Positions 32,367 through 41,544 of a stretch of DNA of 41,803 bases are shown here, piece after piece (position 1 is the first letter of the stretch; every line of letters begins with the position of its first letter). The stretch is taken from positions 1 to 41,803 of the forward strand of contig DASXRQ010000167.1 of the NCBI GenBank assembly GCA_036506495.1, given 5' to 3'. The DNA comes from DASXRC01 sp036506495. Lineage in GTDB: Bacteria; Actinomycetota; Actinomycetes; Mycobacteriales; Micromonosporaceae. The translations under genes and the position numbers were made by a program. The notes under the pieces were generated by a model that saw only the letters and a program-made list of their open reading frames with translations, did not search any database and was not told the DNA's origin.

Positions 32367-35181
32367 TACGTTCGGGCGCTGAGCGGAAAACCCGCGCGAT
32401 CCGGTCCCGGAACGCGTCGGCTCCCGGGACGAAGTCGCCCGGCGCCAGCGCGTCGATCAGTTCCTCCGCTGGCTTGTCGAGGAAGCGCAGCAGGCGGCCG
32501 GCCGCCTCCCGCTCGCTCCGCGCGACCCCGGTCTCGACGGCGGCCGCCGCCACGGTGGACCAGGTGGGCTCGTGGTCCAGCACGTCGCGGACGGTCGGGT
32601 TCGAGGGCAGGTTCGGCACGTCGTGGTGCGGGTCGGCCGCCTCGAACTCGTGGTGCCCGTGCCCCACCCGGGCAGGCGACGGGGCACCGGGAAGGTGGAC
32701 GATCGCGGTCGCGCCGACCGGCACGACGACCGATAGGGTGAACCGGCCGCCCGCGCGCCCCCACGCCACCGATGCCTCGCCGTACGGGGTCAGGTGTCGG
32801 GCGGCCGCGGACGTCAGGCCGGCACCGATCACCGGGCGTACCTCGATCTCCCGGTAGCCCGGCGCGGCCGGTGCGAGTCCGGCGACGCGCCGATGCAGCC
32901 AGTCGGCGACGGCGCCGAGGGCGTAGTGGTTGAACGAGGTCATCTCGCCCCTGTTGATGCTCCCATCCGGCAGCATGCTGTCCCACCGCTCCCACACGGT
33001 CGTTCCGCCCATCGTGACCGCGTAGAGCCACGACGGCACACCGGTCTGCAGCAGCAGGCGGTACGCGACGTCGGTCTTCCCCGCGTTCGTCAACGCGTCC
33101 GCGATCAGCGGAGTGCCGACGAAGCCGGTGCTGATCCGGAACGCCGACGACCGGACCAGGTCGGCCAGCCGCGAGCCCGCGCGTGCCCGCTGCTCCTGCC
33201 CGGGCAGCAGGGCCCACTCCAGGGCTAGCGCGTACGCGGTCTGCGCGTCACTGAGCACCCGGCCGCCCGCGGTCACGTACTCCCGGGAGAAGGCCTCCCG
33301 GGTACGCGCGGCGAGATCCGCGTAATGACGGGCGCCGTCACGGTCACCGACCACGGCGGACGCCTCCGACACGATCTCCGCCGAGCGGACGAGATGCGCG
33401 GTGGCGACGACGTCCGGATCCGCCTTGGCGTCGAACGGCGACTCCGGTGGGGCGGTGGGGTCCAGCCAGTCGCCGAACTGCATCCCGCCGGCCCACAGGT
33501 GCTCCTTCCCCGCCAGGTCCGCGACCCGGTTCACCCACGCGCGCATGCTCGGCAGCTGCCGCTCCAGCAGGTCCGCGTCGCCGGTGCGCCGGTAGACGAC
33601 CCAGGGCACGACCGTCGCCGCGTCGCCCCAGGCGGCGGCGGCCGGCCCGGGCGTGCGGAGCACGTCGGGCACCACGAACGGCACGGACCCGTCCGGCTGC
33701 TGGTCAGCGGCGAGGTCGGCCAGCCAGGAGGATAAGAACCCGGCGGTGTCGTACAGGAAGCTCGCGGTCGGCGAGAAAACCTGGATGTCTCCGGTCCAGC
33801 CGAGCCGCTCGTCGCGCTGCGGGCAGTCGGTCGGCACGTCCACGAAGTTGCCGCGCATGCTCCAGACGACGTTTTCGTGGAAGCGGTTGAGCAGCGCATG
33901 CGACGAGTCGAACCACCCGGTACGCCGCAGGTCGGAGCCGATGACCACGGCCTCCACATCCTCGGCACGCAGGCCGGGCACGCCGGACACCTCGGCGTAC
34001 CGGAAACCATGAAACGTCAACGCCGGTTCCAGCGTCGCCTCCTCGGGCCCGGCCAGCACGTACGAGTCGGTGGCCTTGGCTGTCCGCAGTGGACGGACAG
34101 CCAGCTCGTCGTGCTCGAGCACCTCGGCGTGGCGAACGACGACCTCGTCGCCCGCGGCCCGGCCGCGTGCCTGGAGCCGGACCCAACCGACGAGGTTCTG
34201 GCCGAAGTCAACCAGCGTCCGGCCGGACGGGGAGGTGAAGACGTCGACGGCTGGCAACACGCCGGTCACCCGGACCGGTGGCCCCTCCGGAGCAACCAGC
34301 CGGCCGAGGTCGCTGTCGAGCACGTCGACGGCGTCGTCGGTCGTCGGCGGCCAGGCCGGGCGGCGAAGGTCGGTCCGCTGGCCGTCGTAGATGTCGTCGG
34401 CGACCACATTGCTCTCCCCCGCGCGCCAGGAGCCGTCGGTGGCCAGCACGTAGACGGCGCCGTCGGCGGTCGTCACCTCGAGCTGGGCCAGCAGCGCCAA
34501 CCGGTCGCCGTAGAGGGCCCGCCCGCCGCCAAAGCCAAGGCGGCCGCGGTACCAGCCGTTGCCCAGTAGCACCCGGATGACGTTCTCGCCCGCGACGACG
34601 AGTTCGGTCACGTCGTACGCCTGGTAGCGCAGCCGTCGCGAATAGCTGGTCCAGCCGGGAGCGAGCAGGTGGTCGGACACTTCACGGCCGTTGATTTCGG
34701 CCAGATAGGTTCCGTGCGCGGTGGCGTACAAGCGGGCGCGGGCGACCTCGCCCGGCACATCGAGGGCGGCGCGGAGGACCGGTGCGGGCGCACCGAGCGC
34801 GCCGACGGCACGTGGGCTGATGAAGCGGGCCGTCCAGTCGCCGGCGTCGAAGAGCCCCCCCTCGGCCAGCGCCGGCTCGCTCCAGCCGGTCCACTCCCCG
34901 TCGGCGCCGCGAACCCGGACCCGCACGGCCACCGACCGCCGGGACGGGATCGGCGTCGCTGGCCACGGCACGAGAACCTGCTCGCTCGACTCGACCACGA
35001 ACCTCTCGGCCGCGCCGCCCTCGGGCGCGACTTCGACCTCGTACGCCGTCGCGGTGAAGTCGGGCTCCGCCTCGGGTATCCACCAGGACAACCGTGGCGC
35101 CTTGGTGGCGAGCGTGAGGACAGGTCCGGAGTCGGTCCGGTGGTCGAACCGGACGGCGGTGGGCGCGGCGGCGTACGGCAT
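32341..35181 (-). CDS. Alpha-L-rhamnosidase (GH78) with C-terminal extension
   Basis: The 946-residue protein has the full GH78 layout. N-terminal beta-domains (residues about 1-420, with YEVEVAPEGG and DGSWRAGESNVVADDIYDGQRTD) lead into the alpha/alpha toroid with the acid region TDCPQRDERLGWTGDIQ and the base-containing GGTTVWERWDSM, plus a C-terminal beta-domain. No signal peptide is present, so it hydrolyses imported substrate. The last ~90 residues (from about 853) are a charged helical extension with no recognised family. It has its own operator-promoter unit and lies upstream of the transporter operon in the same direction. Substrate preference against the shorter GH78 is unknown. Confidence 0.92.
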   Translation of the reverse strand: MPYAAAPTAVRFDHRTDSGPVLTLATKAPRLSWWIPEAEPDFTATAYEVEVAPEGGAAERFVVESSEQVLVPWPATPIPSRRSVAVRVRVRGADGEWTGWSEPALAEGGLFDAGDWTARFISPRAVGALGAPAPVLRAALDVPGEVARARLYATAHGTYLAEINGREVSDHLLAPGWTSYSRRLRYQAYDVTELVVAGENVIRVLLGNGWYRGRLGFGGGRALYGDRLALLAQLEVTTADGAVYVLATDGSWRAGESNVVADDIYDGQRTDLRRPAWPPTTDDAVDVLDSDLGRLVAPEGPPVRVTGVLPAVDVFTSPSGRTLVDFGQNLVGWVRLQARGRAAGDEVVVRHAEVLEHDELAVRPLRTAKATDSYVLAGPEEATLEPALTFHGFRYAEVSGVPGLRAEDVEAVVIGSDLRRTGWFDSSHALLNRFHENVVWSMRGNFVDVPTDCPQRDERLGWTGDIQVFSPTASFLYDTAGFLSSWLADLAADQQPDGSVPFVVPDVLRTPGPAAAAWGDAATVVPWVVYRRTGDADLLERQLPSMRAWVNRVADLAGKEHLWAGGMQFGDWLDPTAPPESPFDAKADPDVVATAHLVRSAEIVSEASAVVGDRDGARHYADLAARTREAFSREYVTAGGRVLSDAQTAYALALEWALLPGQEQRARAGSRLADLVRSSAFRISTGFVGTPLIADALTNAGKTDVAYRLLLQTGVPSWLYAVTMGGTTVWERWDSMLPDGSINRGEMTSFNHYALGAVADWLHRRVAGLAPAAPGYREIEVRPVIGAGLTSAAARHLTPYGEASVAWGRAGGRFTLSVVVPVGATAIVHLPGAPSPARVGHGHHEFEAADPHHDVPNLPSNPTVRDVLDHEPTWSTVAAAAVETGVARSEREAAGRLLRFLDKPAEELIDALAPGDFVPGADAFRDRIARVFRSAPERIDEQPVTR

Positions 35182-35199
35182 GCGAGCTCCCTCGATGGA

Positions 35200-35211
35200 T
35201 GAATCGATTCA
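35200..35211. promoter_or_regulatory. LacI-type operator of the second rhamnosidase
   Basis: Perfect palindrome TGAATCGATTCA, 19 bp upstream of the ATG and three bases downstream of the -10. Together with the three other sites it defines the consensus. Confidence 0.78.
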
Positions 35212-35214
35212 ACG

Positions 35215-35243
35215 ATCCTTCCCAACCGCGGGGCCTGAGTCAA
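35215..35243 (-). promoter_or_regulatory. Promoter of the second rhamnosidase gene
   Basis: On the minus strand, TTGACT (35238-35243), a 17-bp spacer and AAGGAT (35215-35220), followed by the operator at 35200-35211. The -10 is weak but matches in the A and T that matter most. Confidence 0.6.
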
Positions 35244-35270
35244 GGACGAGCGGCGCAGGCCGCAGCGTCG

Positions 35271-35309
35271 TTGGAGAGTTTCCGTTATGCCGTAACGGAA
35301 ACTCTCCAA
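35271..35309. repeat. Perfect 17-bp inverted repeat between divergent genes
   Basis: Arm TTGGAGAGTTTCCGTTA (35271-35287), loop TGCCG, and its exact complement (35293-35309). It lies 28 bp upstream of the second rhamnosidase -35 and 35 bp upstream of the phosphoribosyltransferase ATG, outside both coding regions. It could be an operator for an unlinked regulator, or a stem-loop separating the two promoters. Confidence 0.7.
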
Positions 35310-35331
35310 GATCTCGGCACTGCCTCTCGGG

Positions 35332-35337
35332 TACGCT
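35332..35337 (+). promoter_or_regulatory. Possible -10 of a leaderless phosphoribosyltransferase promoter
   Basis: TACGCT lies eight bases before the ATG at 35345, with no Shine-Dalgarno site. No clear -35 lies upstream; the perfect inverted repeat at 35271-35309 lies just before the expected -35 position. Confidence 0.35.
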
Positions 35338-35344
35338 CACATCC

Positions 35345-36034
35345 ATGCCTGGCACGCTGCGTGGCGAGCCTGGATTCGCGGACCGAGCCCAGGGCGGTCG
35401 GCTGCTGGGAACGCGCGTCGCGGAGTATCTCGACGGACTCGGCCCGCCGGCCGACGCGCCGCTGGTGCTCGCGCTGCCGCGTGGCGGCGTTCCGGTCGGG
35501 CTCGAGGTCGCGAGGGCGGTCGGCGCGGAACTCGACGTCGTGGTCGCCCGAAAGATCGGGCTGCCCGGCCACTCGGAGTTCGGCATCGGCGCGGTCACCG
35601 ACGAGGGTCCGCCGATCTTCAACCACGCGGTTCTGCGGCAGACCGGCCTGACCGAGCAGGACCTGGCCGGAGCGGTCGCCGCCGAGCGGGCCGAGGTTGC
35701 CCGGCGGCTGCGCCGCTACCGAGGGGACCGGCCACCACCTCGGATCGCCGGCCGGACGGTGATCGTGGTTGACGACGGGTTGGCCACCGGGGTCACCGCG
35801 TTCGCCGCGCTGCGGGCGCTCCGCCAGCGCCGCCCGGAGCGCCTGATCTTCGCCGCGCCGGTGTGCGCGGACGACTCCGCGGCCGCTCTCTCGGCGTCGG
35901 CCGCCGACGCGGTGATCTGCCTGCTCCGCCCGCGACGTTTCCGCGCGGTCGGCGAGTGGTACGCCGACTTCGCGCAGCTCACCGACGATGAAGTGGAGCA
36001 GCTACTCGCCGGGGCCGGAAAGTCACAAACCTGA
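35345..36034 (+). CDS. Phosphoribosyltransferase-family protein
   Basis: The 229-residue protein carries the PRTase fold with the PRPP-binding loop VIVVDDGLATGVTAFAALRAL and a PRGGVPVGLEVARAVGAELDVVVARKIGLPGHSEFGIGAV segment at the N-terminus, a variant typical of the actinobacterial PRTase/erythromycin-esterase-associated group rather than of canonical purine or pyrimidine PRTases. Likely leaderless, since the ATG follows a -10 by eight bases. Its base substrate is unknown. It is followed after 28 bp by a large LuxR regulator in the same direction and may be cotranscribed. Confidence 0.85.
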   Translation: MPGTLRGEPGFADRAQGGRLLGTRVAEYLDGLGPPADAPLVLALPRGGVPVGLEVARAVGAELDVVVARKIGLPGHSEFGIGAVTDEGPPIFNHAVLRQTGLTEQDLAGAVAAERAEVARRLRRYRGDRPPPRIAGRTVIVVDDGLATGVTAFAALRALRQRRPERLIFAAPVCADDSAAALSASAADAVICLLRPRRFRAVGEWYADFAQLTDDEVEQLLAGAGKSQT

Positions 36035-36062
36035 CGACCGGTTGGTAGCGTCGGGTGGGGCG

Positions 36063-39041
36063 ATGGCGCGAAGCGCGCCGGCCCCGCGGCCGGAGAGGGC
36101 TGCACGTGCTGTGGGCGCCGTCGTAGATGAGATGACCTCTGGACCGTTGGTCGGACGGGACGCGGAGCTGCGCGCACTCCGGCGGACAATCGAAGCGGCC
36201 CTGGCAGGCCGACCGCGGGTCGTCGCGATCTGTGGAGAGGCGGGCATCGGCAAGTCGCGGCTCGCTCGGGAGGCGCTGCGATCGGCCGCGGCGAGCGGCT
36301 TTCGCGCGCTGGAGAGCACGGCTGGACGGCTGCACCGTGACCTGTCGTATGCGCCGCTCGTGGAGGCGCTGCGGCCGCTGGTAAACGAGCCGGCGCTGGT
36401 GGAGGGCCTGTCCGATTTGGCGCGGCTGTTCGACGGCGTGCGGGTGCCGCCCCTTGTGGCGCTGGGTGACCCTGGGCTCGAACGTACCCGCATGTTCGAG
36501 GCCGTCCGGCGGCTCGTCGAGCGGGCGACGGTCCGAACGCCGTTGGTCATGCTCATCGACGACGTGCACTGGGCGGATTCGGGCAGCATCGCGATGCTGC
36601 ACTATCTGGTGCGTGCCCTGCCCCGGCGGCGTTTTCTGGTTCTGATCACGTACCGGGGCGACGAGGCCGGCGAGGAGTTGCGCGAACTGCTCATCGGGCT
36701 CGGGCGCGCCGACGCGCTGACCACCATCGAGCTCACCGGTCTGGACGCCGCGGCGGTGGTCAGCCTGGCAGCCCTAGTTCTCGGCGGTCCGGCGCCGGCC
36801 GCGCTGGCGGACATGCTGGTCCGCCGGTCAGGCGGCGTCCCGCTCTTCGTGCGGGCGATCATCGCGCGCCTTATCGAGACCAGCGGGCTCTTCCGCAGCG
36901 CCGGTCGGTGGGTGCTGAGCCCGCGGGCGGCGGATGAGGTACCGGCGCTGGTGAGCGCGCTACTGCGGAACAAGATCGAGGGGTTGCCCAGCGAAGCGCG
37001 AGGCGTGCTCGATCTTCTTGCGGTGTGCGGCGGCGCGGCCGAACACGTGCTGCTCGAGAACATCGCGGACCATCTCGTCGAGGGCGTGAATGGGCTGCGC
37101 GCAGGCGCTCTCGTGTTGGAAGAGAGCCGAGGTGGCAGCCTGTGGTACCGGGTGGCGCACCCGGTGCTGGCCGAGGCGGCGTACGACATGATGCCGCTCC
37201 TGCTGCGCCGGAGGCTGCACGCTGCGCTGGCACGGGCGGTGGAGCGGCACCGGCCCGACGACGTCCTGCTGCTCGCGGCCCACGTCCGTGGTGCCGGCGA
37301 CGAGATCGACGGTGCCCGTGCCCTGAACGTGCTGACCGCGGCCACCCGTGTCGACCTGGGGCGCCGGGCGGGCGAGGAGGCGTGCGCATCCGCGCGGGCC
37401 GGCCTCCAAATCGGCCGCCGCCTAGGCCGGAGCGAGGCCGTGGACGAGCTGGCTGGGGCGTACGCCGAGGCATGTGAGCTGGCGGGCCGGGTCGAGGACG
37501 CGCACACCGGCTGGCTGGACGCGGCCAGCAATGCCGCGGATCCCGGCGTGCGGGTCCGTCGGCTGATCCGGGCGGCGGCCATCAGCTGGGAGCTCGGCCG
37601 CTTCGCCGAGGCGGAGGCGCTGCTCGACGACGCCGATGGCGGGCTGGCCAAGCTACCCCCGGGTCCGGTGCATGTCGACGTCGTCGAGGCCCGAGTGCGC
37701 TTCATCGGCCGGTCCGGCGACTTCGCCGCCCTCGACGAGTGCCTCGCCCGGCTGGCGAACCTGCGCCGGGCCGGCGCCACCAGCCGGACTCGGGCCGTCA
37801 CCGTGATGGCCCGGATGGGCAGGTCCCTCCACACGGGACGGTATGTCGAGGGGCTGGAAGTCGCGCAGGATGTGGTCGCCGTCGCCGGCCGCGATGAGTT
37901 GCTGCTTGCCGGGGAGGCCCTGCTGCGCCCACTGACCCTGCTCCACATGTGCTGGGGCGACCTGGTTGGTGCCCGCGCCGCCGCGCAGGAGGGCATTCGC
38001 CTGGCCCGGCAGACCGGCGTACCCGCGCTGGAGATCCTGCACCGCACCCTGCTCGCGTTCGTGGACATGCTGGCCGGCGACTGGTCCGCCGCCCTCCGGG
38101 GCACCTCGGACGAGATCGACCTCGCCCAGCGACTCGGTTCCGCGCGCGGGGCCGCGTTGGCTCTCGCCGGGCAGGGCATGGTCCTGGTCCGCTACGGTCG
38201 GCTGGACGAGGCTGCCGACCGGGCGGGCGACGCGCGGCGGATCTTCGGCCGGTGGTCGGCGGCGGATCGGCACGTCTTCTCCGTTGTCGACCTGGTTGAT
38301 GGCCAGATCGCGCTGGGCCGGCACGAGGTGGACCGCGCGCTTGAGATCGCGGTCGGCGGGGCAGCCGACCACCCCTCGTTGCCACCGCTCGCGCTCGCGC
38401 TGCTTGGCGAGGCGCAGGCCGGCGTCGGCGACTGGGCGGGTGCGACTGACACCGCGTCGAGGCTGGCCGGCCTCGGTCCCGGCGCGCCCTATCCCGCCGC
38501 GCTCGCGTCCTGGGTGTCCGGCCTGGCCGCGGGAGCACGGCGAGACCCGTCCGGCGCGGTCGGCGCGCTCGGTCGGTTCGATGCCGCGGTCGCGGACTTC
38601 GCCCGACTCGGCATGCCGTACGAGGAGGCCGTCGCCAGGGTGGACCGTGCGCGGGTGCGGACCGCCGCCGGCCACGATGCGGATGCGGTCGCGCGGGATG
38701 TCGGCGACGCCCTCCGGGTGCTGGACCGCCTGCAGGCCATGCCGCAGGCCGACCGGGCCCGGCGCGTGCTGCGCGAGCTGGGCCGGCGACCCGCGATCGC
38801 TTCGCGTGTACGCGAGGGACTCGGGCTCAGCGGGCGCGAGGAGGAGGTGGCGCGCCTCGTCGCCCAGGGCTTGACCAACGCCGAGGTCGGCGAGCGGCTA
38901 TTCATCAGCCCCCGCACGGTCACGACGCACCTGCAGAACATCTACCGGAGGCTGGAACTGCCGTCCCGCGCCGCGCTCATCCGGTACGTCCTGGCGGAGG
39001 CGCCCGCGCCGGACGGTACGCCCCGAGCCGCGGATACGTAG
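36063..39041 (+). CDS. LuxR-family LAL-type ATPase transcriptional regulator
   Basis: From ATG 36063 the protein has 992 residues; ATG 36132 (MTSGPLVGRDAEL) is an alternative. It begins with an AAA/NACHT-like ATPase: Walker A GEAGIGKS (about 58-65) and Walker B LVMLIDDVHWAD (about 160-171). The long helical middle region (about 380-890) has repeat-like TPR character. A LuxR HTH sits at the C-terminus (about 917-985: GLSGREEEVARLVAQGLTNAEVGERLFISPRTVTTHLQNIYRRL). LAL regulators respond to ligands through the ATPase and activate adjacent genes in antibiotic or sugar pathways. The downstream dikinase gene is the obvious candidate target. No promoter was identified. Confidence 0.9.
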   Translation: MARSAPAPRPERAARAVGAVVDEMTSGPLVGRDAELRALRRTIEAALAGRPRVVAICGEAGIGKSRLAREALRSAAASGFRALESTAGRLHRDLSYAPLVEALRPLVNEPALVEGLSDLARLFDGVRVPPLVALGDPGLERTRMFEAVRRLVERATVRTPLVMLIDDVHWADSGSIAMLHYLVRALPRRRFLVLITYRGDEAGEELRELLIGLGRADALTTIELTGLDAAAVVSLAALVLGGPAPAALADMLVRRSGGVPLFVRAIIARLIETSGLFRSAGRWVLSPRAADEVPALVSALLRNKIEGLPSEARGVLDLLAVCGGAAEHVLLENIADHLVEGVNGLRAGALVLEESRGGSLWYRVAHPVLAEAAYDMMPLLLRRRLHAALARAVERHRPDDVLLLAAHVRGAGDEIDGARALNVLTAATRVDLGRRAGEEACASARAGLQIGRRLGRSEAVDELAGAYAEACELAGRVEDAHTGWLDAASNAADPGVRVRRLIRAAAISWELGRFAEAEALLDDADGGLAKLPPGPVHVDVVEARVRFIGRSGDFAALDECLARLANLRRAGATSRTRAVTVMARMGRSLHTGRYVEGLEVAQDVVAVAGRDELLLAGEALLRPLTLLHMCWGDLVGARAAAQEGIRLARQTGVPALEILHRTLLAFVDMLAGDWSAALRGTSDEIDLAQRLGSARGAALALAGQGMVLVRYGRLDEAADRAGDARRIFGRWSAADRHVFSVVDLVDGQIALGRHEVDRALEIAVGGAADHPSLPPLALALLGEAQAGVGDWAGATDTASRLAGLGPGAPYPAALASWVSGLAAGARRDPSGAVGALGRFDAAVADFARLGMPYEEAVARVDRARVRTAAGHDADAVARDVGDALRVLDRLQAMPQADRARRVLRELGRRPAIASRVREGLGLSGREEEVARLVAQGLTNAEVGERLFISPRTVTTHLQNIYRRLELPSRAALIRYVLAEAPAPDGTPRAADT

Positions 39042-39108
39042 GTCGACGGATGCCGCGGCCACTACGTAGCCGACGATGGTGGAGGACACCGACCAGGAGG
39101 TGTCCGCC

Positions 39109-41544
39109 ATGACAACCACACCGCCCACCACAGGCAGGGTGCTCCCGCTCGCCGCGGCCATTGACCACCGCGTCGCCGGCCGCAAGGCAGCAACACTCGC
39201 CAGGCTGGCCGCGGCCGGCTTCCCGGTGCCGCCCGGCGTCGTGCTGCCGGCAGCTGTGCTGGACCGGACGCTCGGCGAGCACGGCGCGATCCCCGGCGAG
39301 GTCGCATCGGAGCTGATCGCCGCGGTCCGCGCGTGGGGTGACGTGCCGCTGGCGGTCCGCTCATCCGGGATCGACGAGGACGGCGCACGTGCGTCGTACG
39401 CCGGCCTGTTCACCTCGGTGCTCGAAGTCCGCGGCGACGACGCGTTGCTCGACGCGGTGCAGGTGTGCCGGAGTTCGGCATTCGGGGCCCATGTGACCTC
39501 GTATGCCGGCGCGCGGCCACCCCGGCTGGCGGTCCTCGTGCAGCCGATGGTGGCGGCGAGCTCGGCCGGGGTGGCGTTCACGGCCGACCCGGTGACCGGC
39601 GAGCGCGGATGCGTGGTGGTAGACGCAGTTGCGGGCACCGGAGAGCGGCTCGCCTCAGGTGCGGCGACGCCGGAGCGCTGGATCGTCCATCGCGACGATG
39701 CCCGTCGACACTCGACGCAGCGGGGTGTCCTCGACGAGCGGCGGGCGCGAGCGATCGCGGAGATGGCGCGCCGGGTGGATGCGCAGCTCGGTGGCCCGCA
39801 GGACATCGAGTGGGCGCTGGTCGGGGACGAGGTCGTCCTGCTGCAGGCCCGGCCGGTGACCGCGCTCCCGGTGGAGCCGCGGCCGGTCGAAGTCAAGGTG
39901 CCCGACGGGTACTGGACGCGGGAGGCGAGCCACGCACCGCGTCCGTGGCTGCCGTTCAGCCGCGCCGTCCTCGACCTGCGCAACGAGGCGCTGCGGCGGA
40001 TGGCCGCCGAGCTCGGGCTCCTCTTCGACGGCATCGAGCTCCGGCAGATCGGCGGCTGGGAGTACGCCCGGATCGTGCCGCTGGGCGGCAAGCAGCCACC
40101 CCGGCTGCCCGACTGGCTGGTGCCGATCGCGTTTCGGCTCGTGCCGGTGCTCCGCAGGCGCATCCACGAGTCGGTGACCGCGATGCGTTCCGACGTTCCA
40201 GGACGGCTCGTGCGGCGGTGGTGGCAGGAGTGGCAGCCGGGCTTCTACGCCCGAATCCGCGCCCTGCGCGAGGTGGCCCCGGACACGCTGTCCAACGCGG
40301 CCCTCGCCGGGCATCTGGATGCCGCGCTGGCGTTGCTGCGCGACGGCGTCGACGTCCACATGCGACTGCACGGTGCCCTCGGCATGGTGCTCGGCGAGTT
40401 CGCCTTCACCTGCCGTGACCTGCTCGGCTGGGACGACACCCGTACCTTCTCGCTGCTGTCCGGCACGTCGACCATGTCGACTGCGCCGGCCCGCGCCCTG
40501 GCGGATGTCACCGCCGCCGCCGGCCCCCGGGTGCGCGCCCTGCTGGCCCGGGGCGCGCCCGCGGACGAGGCGCTCGCCGCCGAGGAGGAGTTCGCCGCCG
40601 CTTTCGACGGCTACGTGCGCGAGTTCGGCTGCCGCGCGCTGGCGTATGAGCTGGCGGAGCCATCCCTGGAGGAGCGGCCGGACGTCGTGCTCGGGCTCGT
40701 GCGTGACCAGCTCGACGATGGCGCCCGGCCGCGGGAGAACGACGAGCAGGCGCCGGACCGGGAAGCCGCCGCCGCTGCGGTGCGCGGGACCTTGCGCGAC
40801 GCGGACCTGACCCGCTTCGAGCGCGCCCTGACCGGCGCGCTGCTGGCGTACCCGGCGCGTGAGGACAATGAGTTCTTCACCGTGAGCGTGCCCCTCGGGC
40901 TCCTGCGCCGCACGGCGCTCGAGGTCGGCCGTCGGCTAGCTGGTCGCGGTCAGATCGGGGCCGTGGACGACGTGTTCTTCCTGCGGCCGGACGAGGCGCG
41001 CGACCGGCTGGGCGACGGCGGCGACGCACACGATGTTGTGGCAGGCCGCAAGGGCGAGCACGCCTGGGTGCTGGCGCATCCCGGCCCCGCCTCGTACGGC
41101 CGGGATCCGGGACCGCCGCCGCCACTGCGCGGCCTGCCCGACGAGGCACGGCTGGCCAACGAGGCGTTTCTATGGACGGTCGACCGCATCCTCGCATCCG
41201 ACGCGCGCAGCGGCGGGCACGACCGCATGCTCGCCGGCATCGCGGCCTCCCCCGGCCGGTACACCGGCCCGGTCCGGGTCATCCAGTCCGAGGCAGAGTT
41301 CGACCGGCTGCGCGGCGGGGACGTGCTCGTGTGCCCGGTGACCTCACCCGTCTGGTCGGTGCTGTTCCCGAGCGTTGGCGCGCTGGTTACCGATCACGGA
41401 GGCACTCTGTCGCACCCGGCGATCATCGCGCGCGAGTACGGAGTCCCCGCGGTGGTCGCGACGTGTTCGGGCACCGCTCGGCTGCGGGACGGCCAAGTGG
41501 TCGTCGTCGACGGGACCGCGGGGACGGTGGAGGTGCTGGGGTGA
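39109..41544 (+). CDS. PEP-synthase/rifampicin-phosphotransferase-like dikinase
   Basis: The ATG at 39109 has a strong AGGAGG site. The 811-residue protein has an N-terminal ATP-grasp-type domain (GRKAATLARLAAAGFPVPPGVVLP, PLAVRSSGIDEDGARASYAGLF, QPMVAASSAGVAFTADPVTG, DIEWALVGDEVVLLQARPVT). A long central region follows (about 290-700), then a C-terminal PEP-mobile domain with the phospho-carrier His in TDHGGTLSHPAIIAREYGVPAVV. This order matches rifampicin phosphotransferase and other small-molecule dikinases (length typically 860-870). No RAE-type palindrome was recognised upstream. The substrate may be an antibiotic or another alcohol; resistance is only inferred. The next gene overlaps its stop by 4 bp. 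Confidence 0.85.
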   Translation: MTTTPPTTGRVLPLAAAIDHRVAGRKAATLARLAAAGFPVPPGVVLPAAVLDRTLGEHGAIPGEVASELIAAVRAWGDVPLAVRSSGIDEDGARASYAGLFTSVLEVRGDDALLDAVQVCRSSAFGAHVTSYAGARPPRLAVLVQPMVAASSAGVAFTADPVTGERGCVVVDAVAGTGERLASGAATPERWIVHRDDARRHSTQRGVLDERRARAIAEMARRVDAQLGGPQDIEWALVGDEVVLLQARPVTALPVEPRPVEVKVPDGYWTREASHAPRPWLPFSRAVLDLRNEALRRMAAELGLLFDGIELRQIGGWEYARIVPLGGKQPPRLPDWLVPIAFRLVPVLRRRIHESVTAMRSDVPGRLVRRWWQEWQPGFYARIRALREVAPDTLSNAALAGHLDAALALLRDGVDVHMRLHGALGMVLGEFAFTCRDLLGWDDTRTFSLLSGTSTMSTAPARALADVTAAAGPRVRALLARGAPADEALAAEEEFAAAFDGYVREFGCRALAYELAEPSLEERPDVVLGLVRDQLDDGARPRENDEQAPDREAAAAAVRGTLRDADLTRFERALTGALLAYPAREDNEFFTVSVPLGLLRRTALEVGRRLAGRGQIGAVDDVFFLRPDEARDRLGDGGDAHDVVAGRKGEHAWVLAHPGPASYGRDPGPPPPLRGLPDEARLANEAFLWTVDRILASDARSGGHDRMLAGIAASPGRYTGPVRVIQSEAEFDRLRGGDVLVCPVTSPVWSVLFPSVGALVTDHGGTLSHPAIIAREYGVPAVVATCSGTARLRDGQVVVVDGTAGTVEVLG

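Noticed and set aside
34721..35344. Upstream extension of the phosphoribosyltransferase frame
   Set aside because: It would run through the divergent rhamnosidase gene and the inverted repeat; the family N-terminus fits ATG 35345.
39042..39108. Rifamycin-associated element upstream of the dikinase
   Set aside because: No such palindrome was found in the 67-bp gap.
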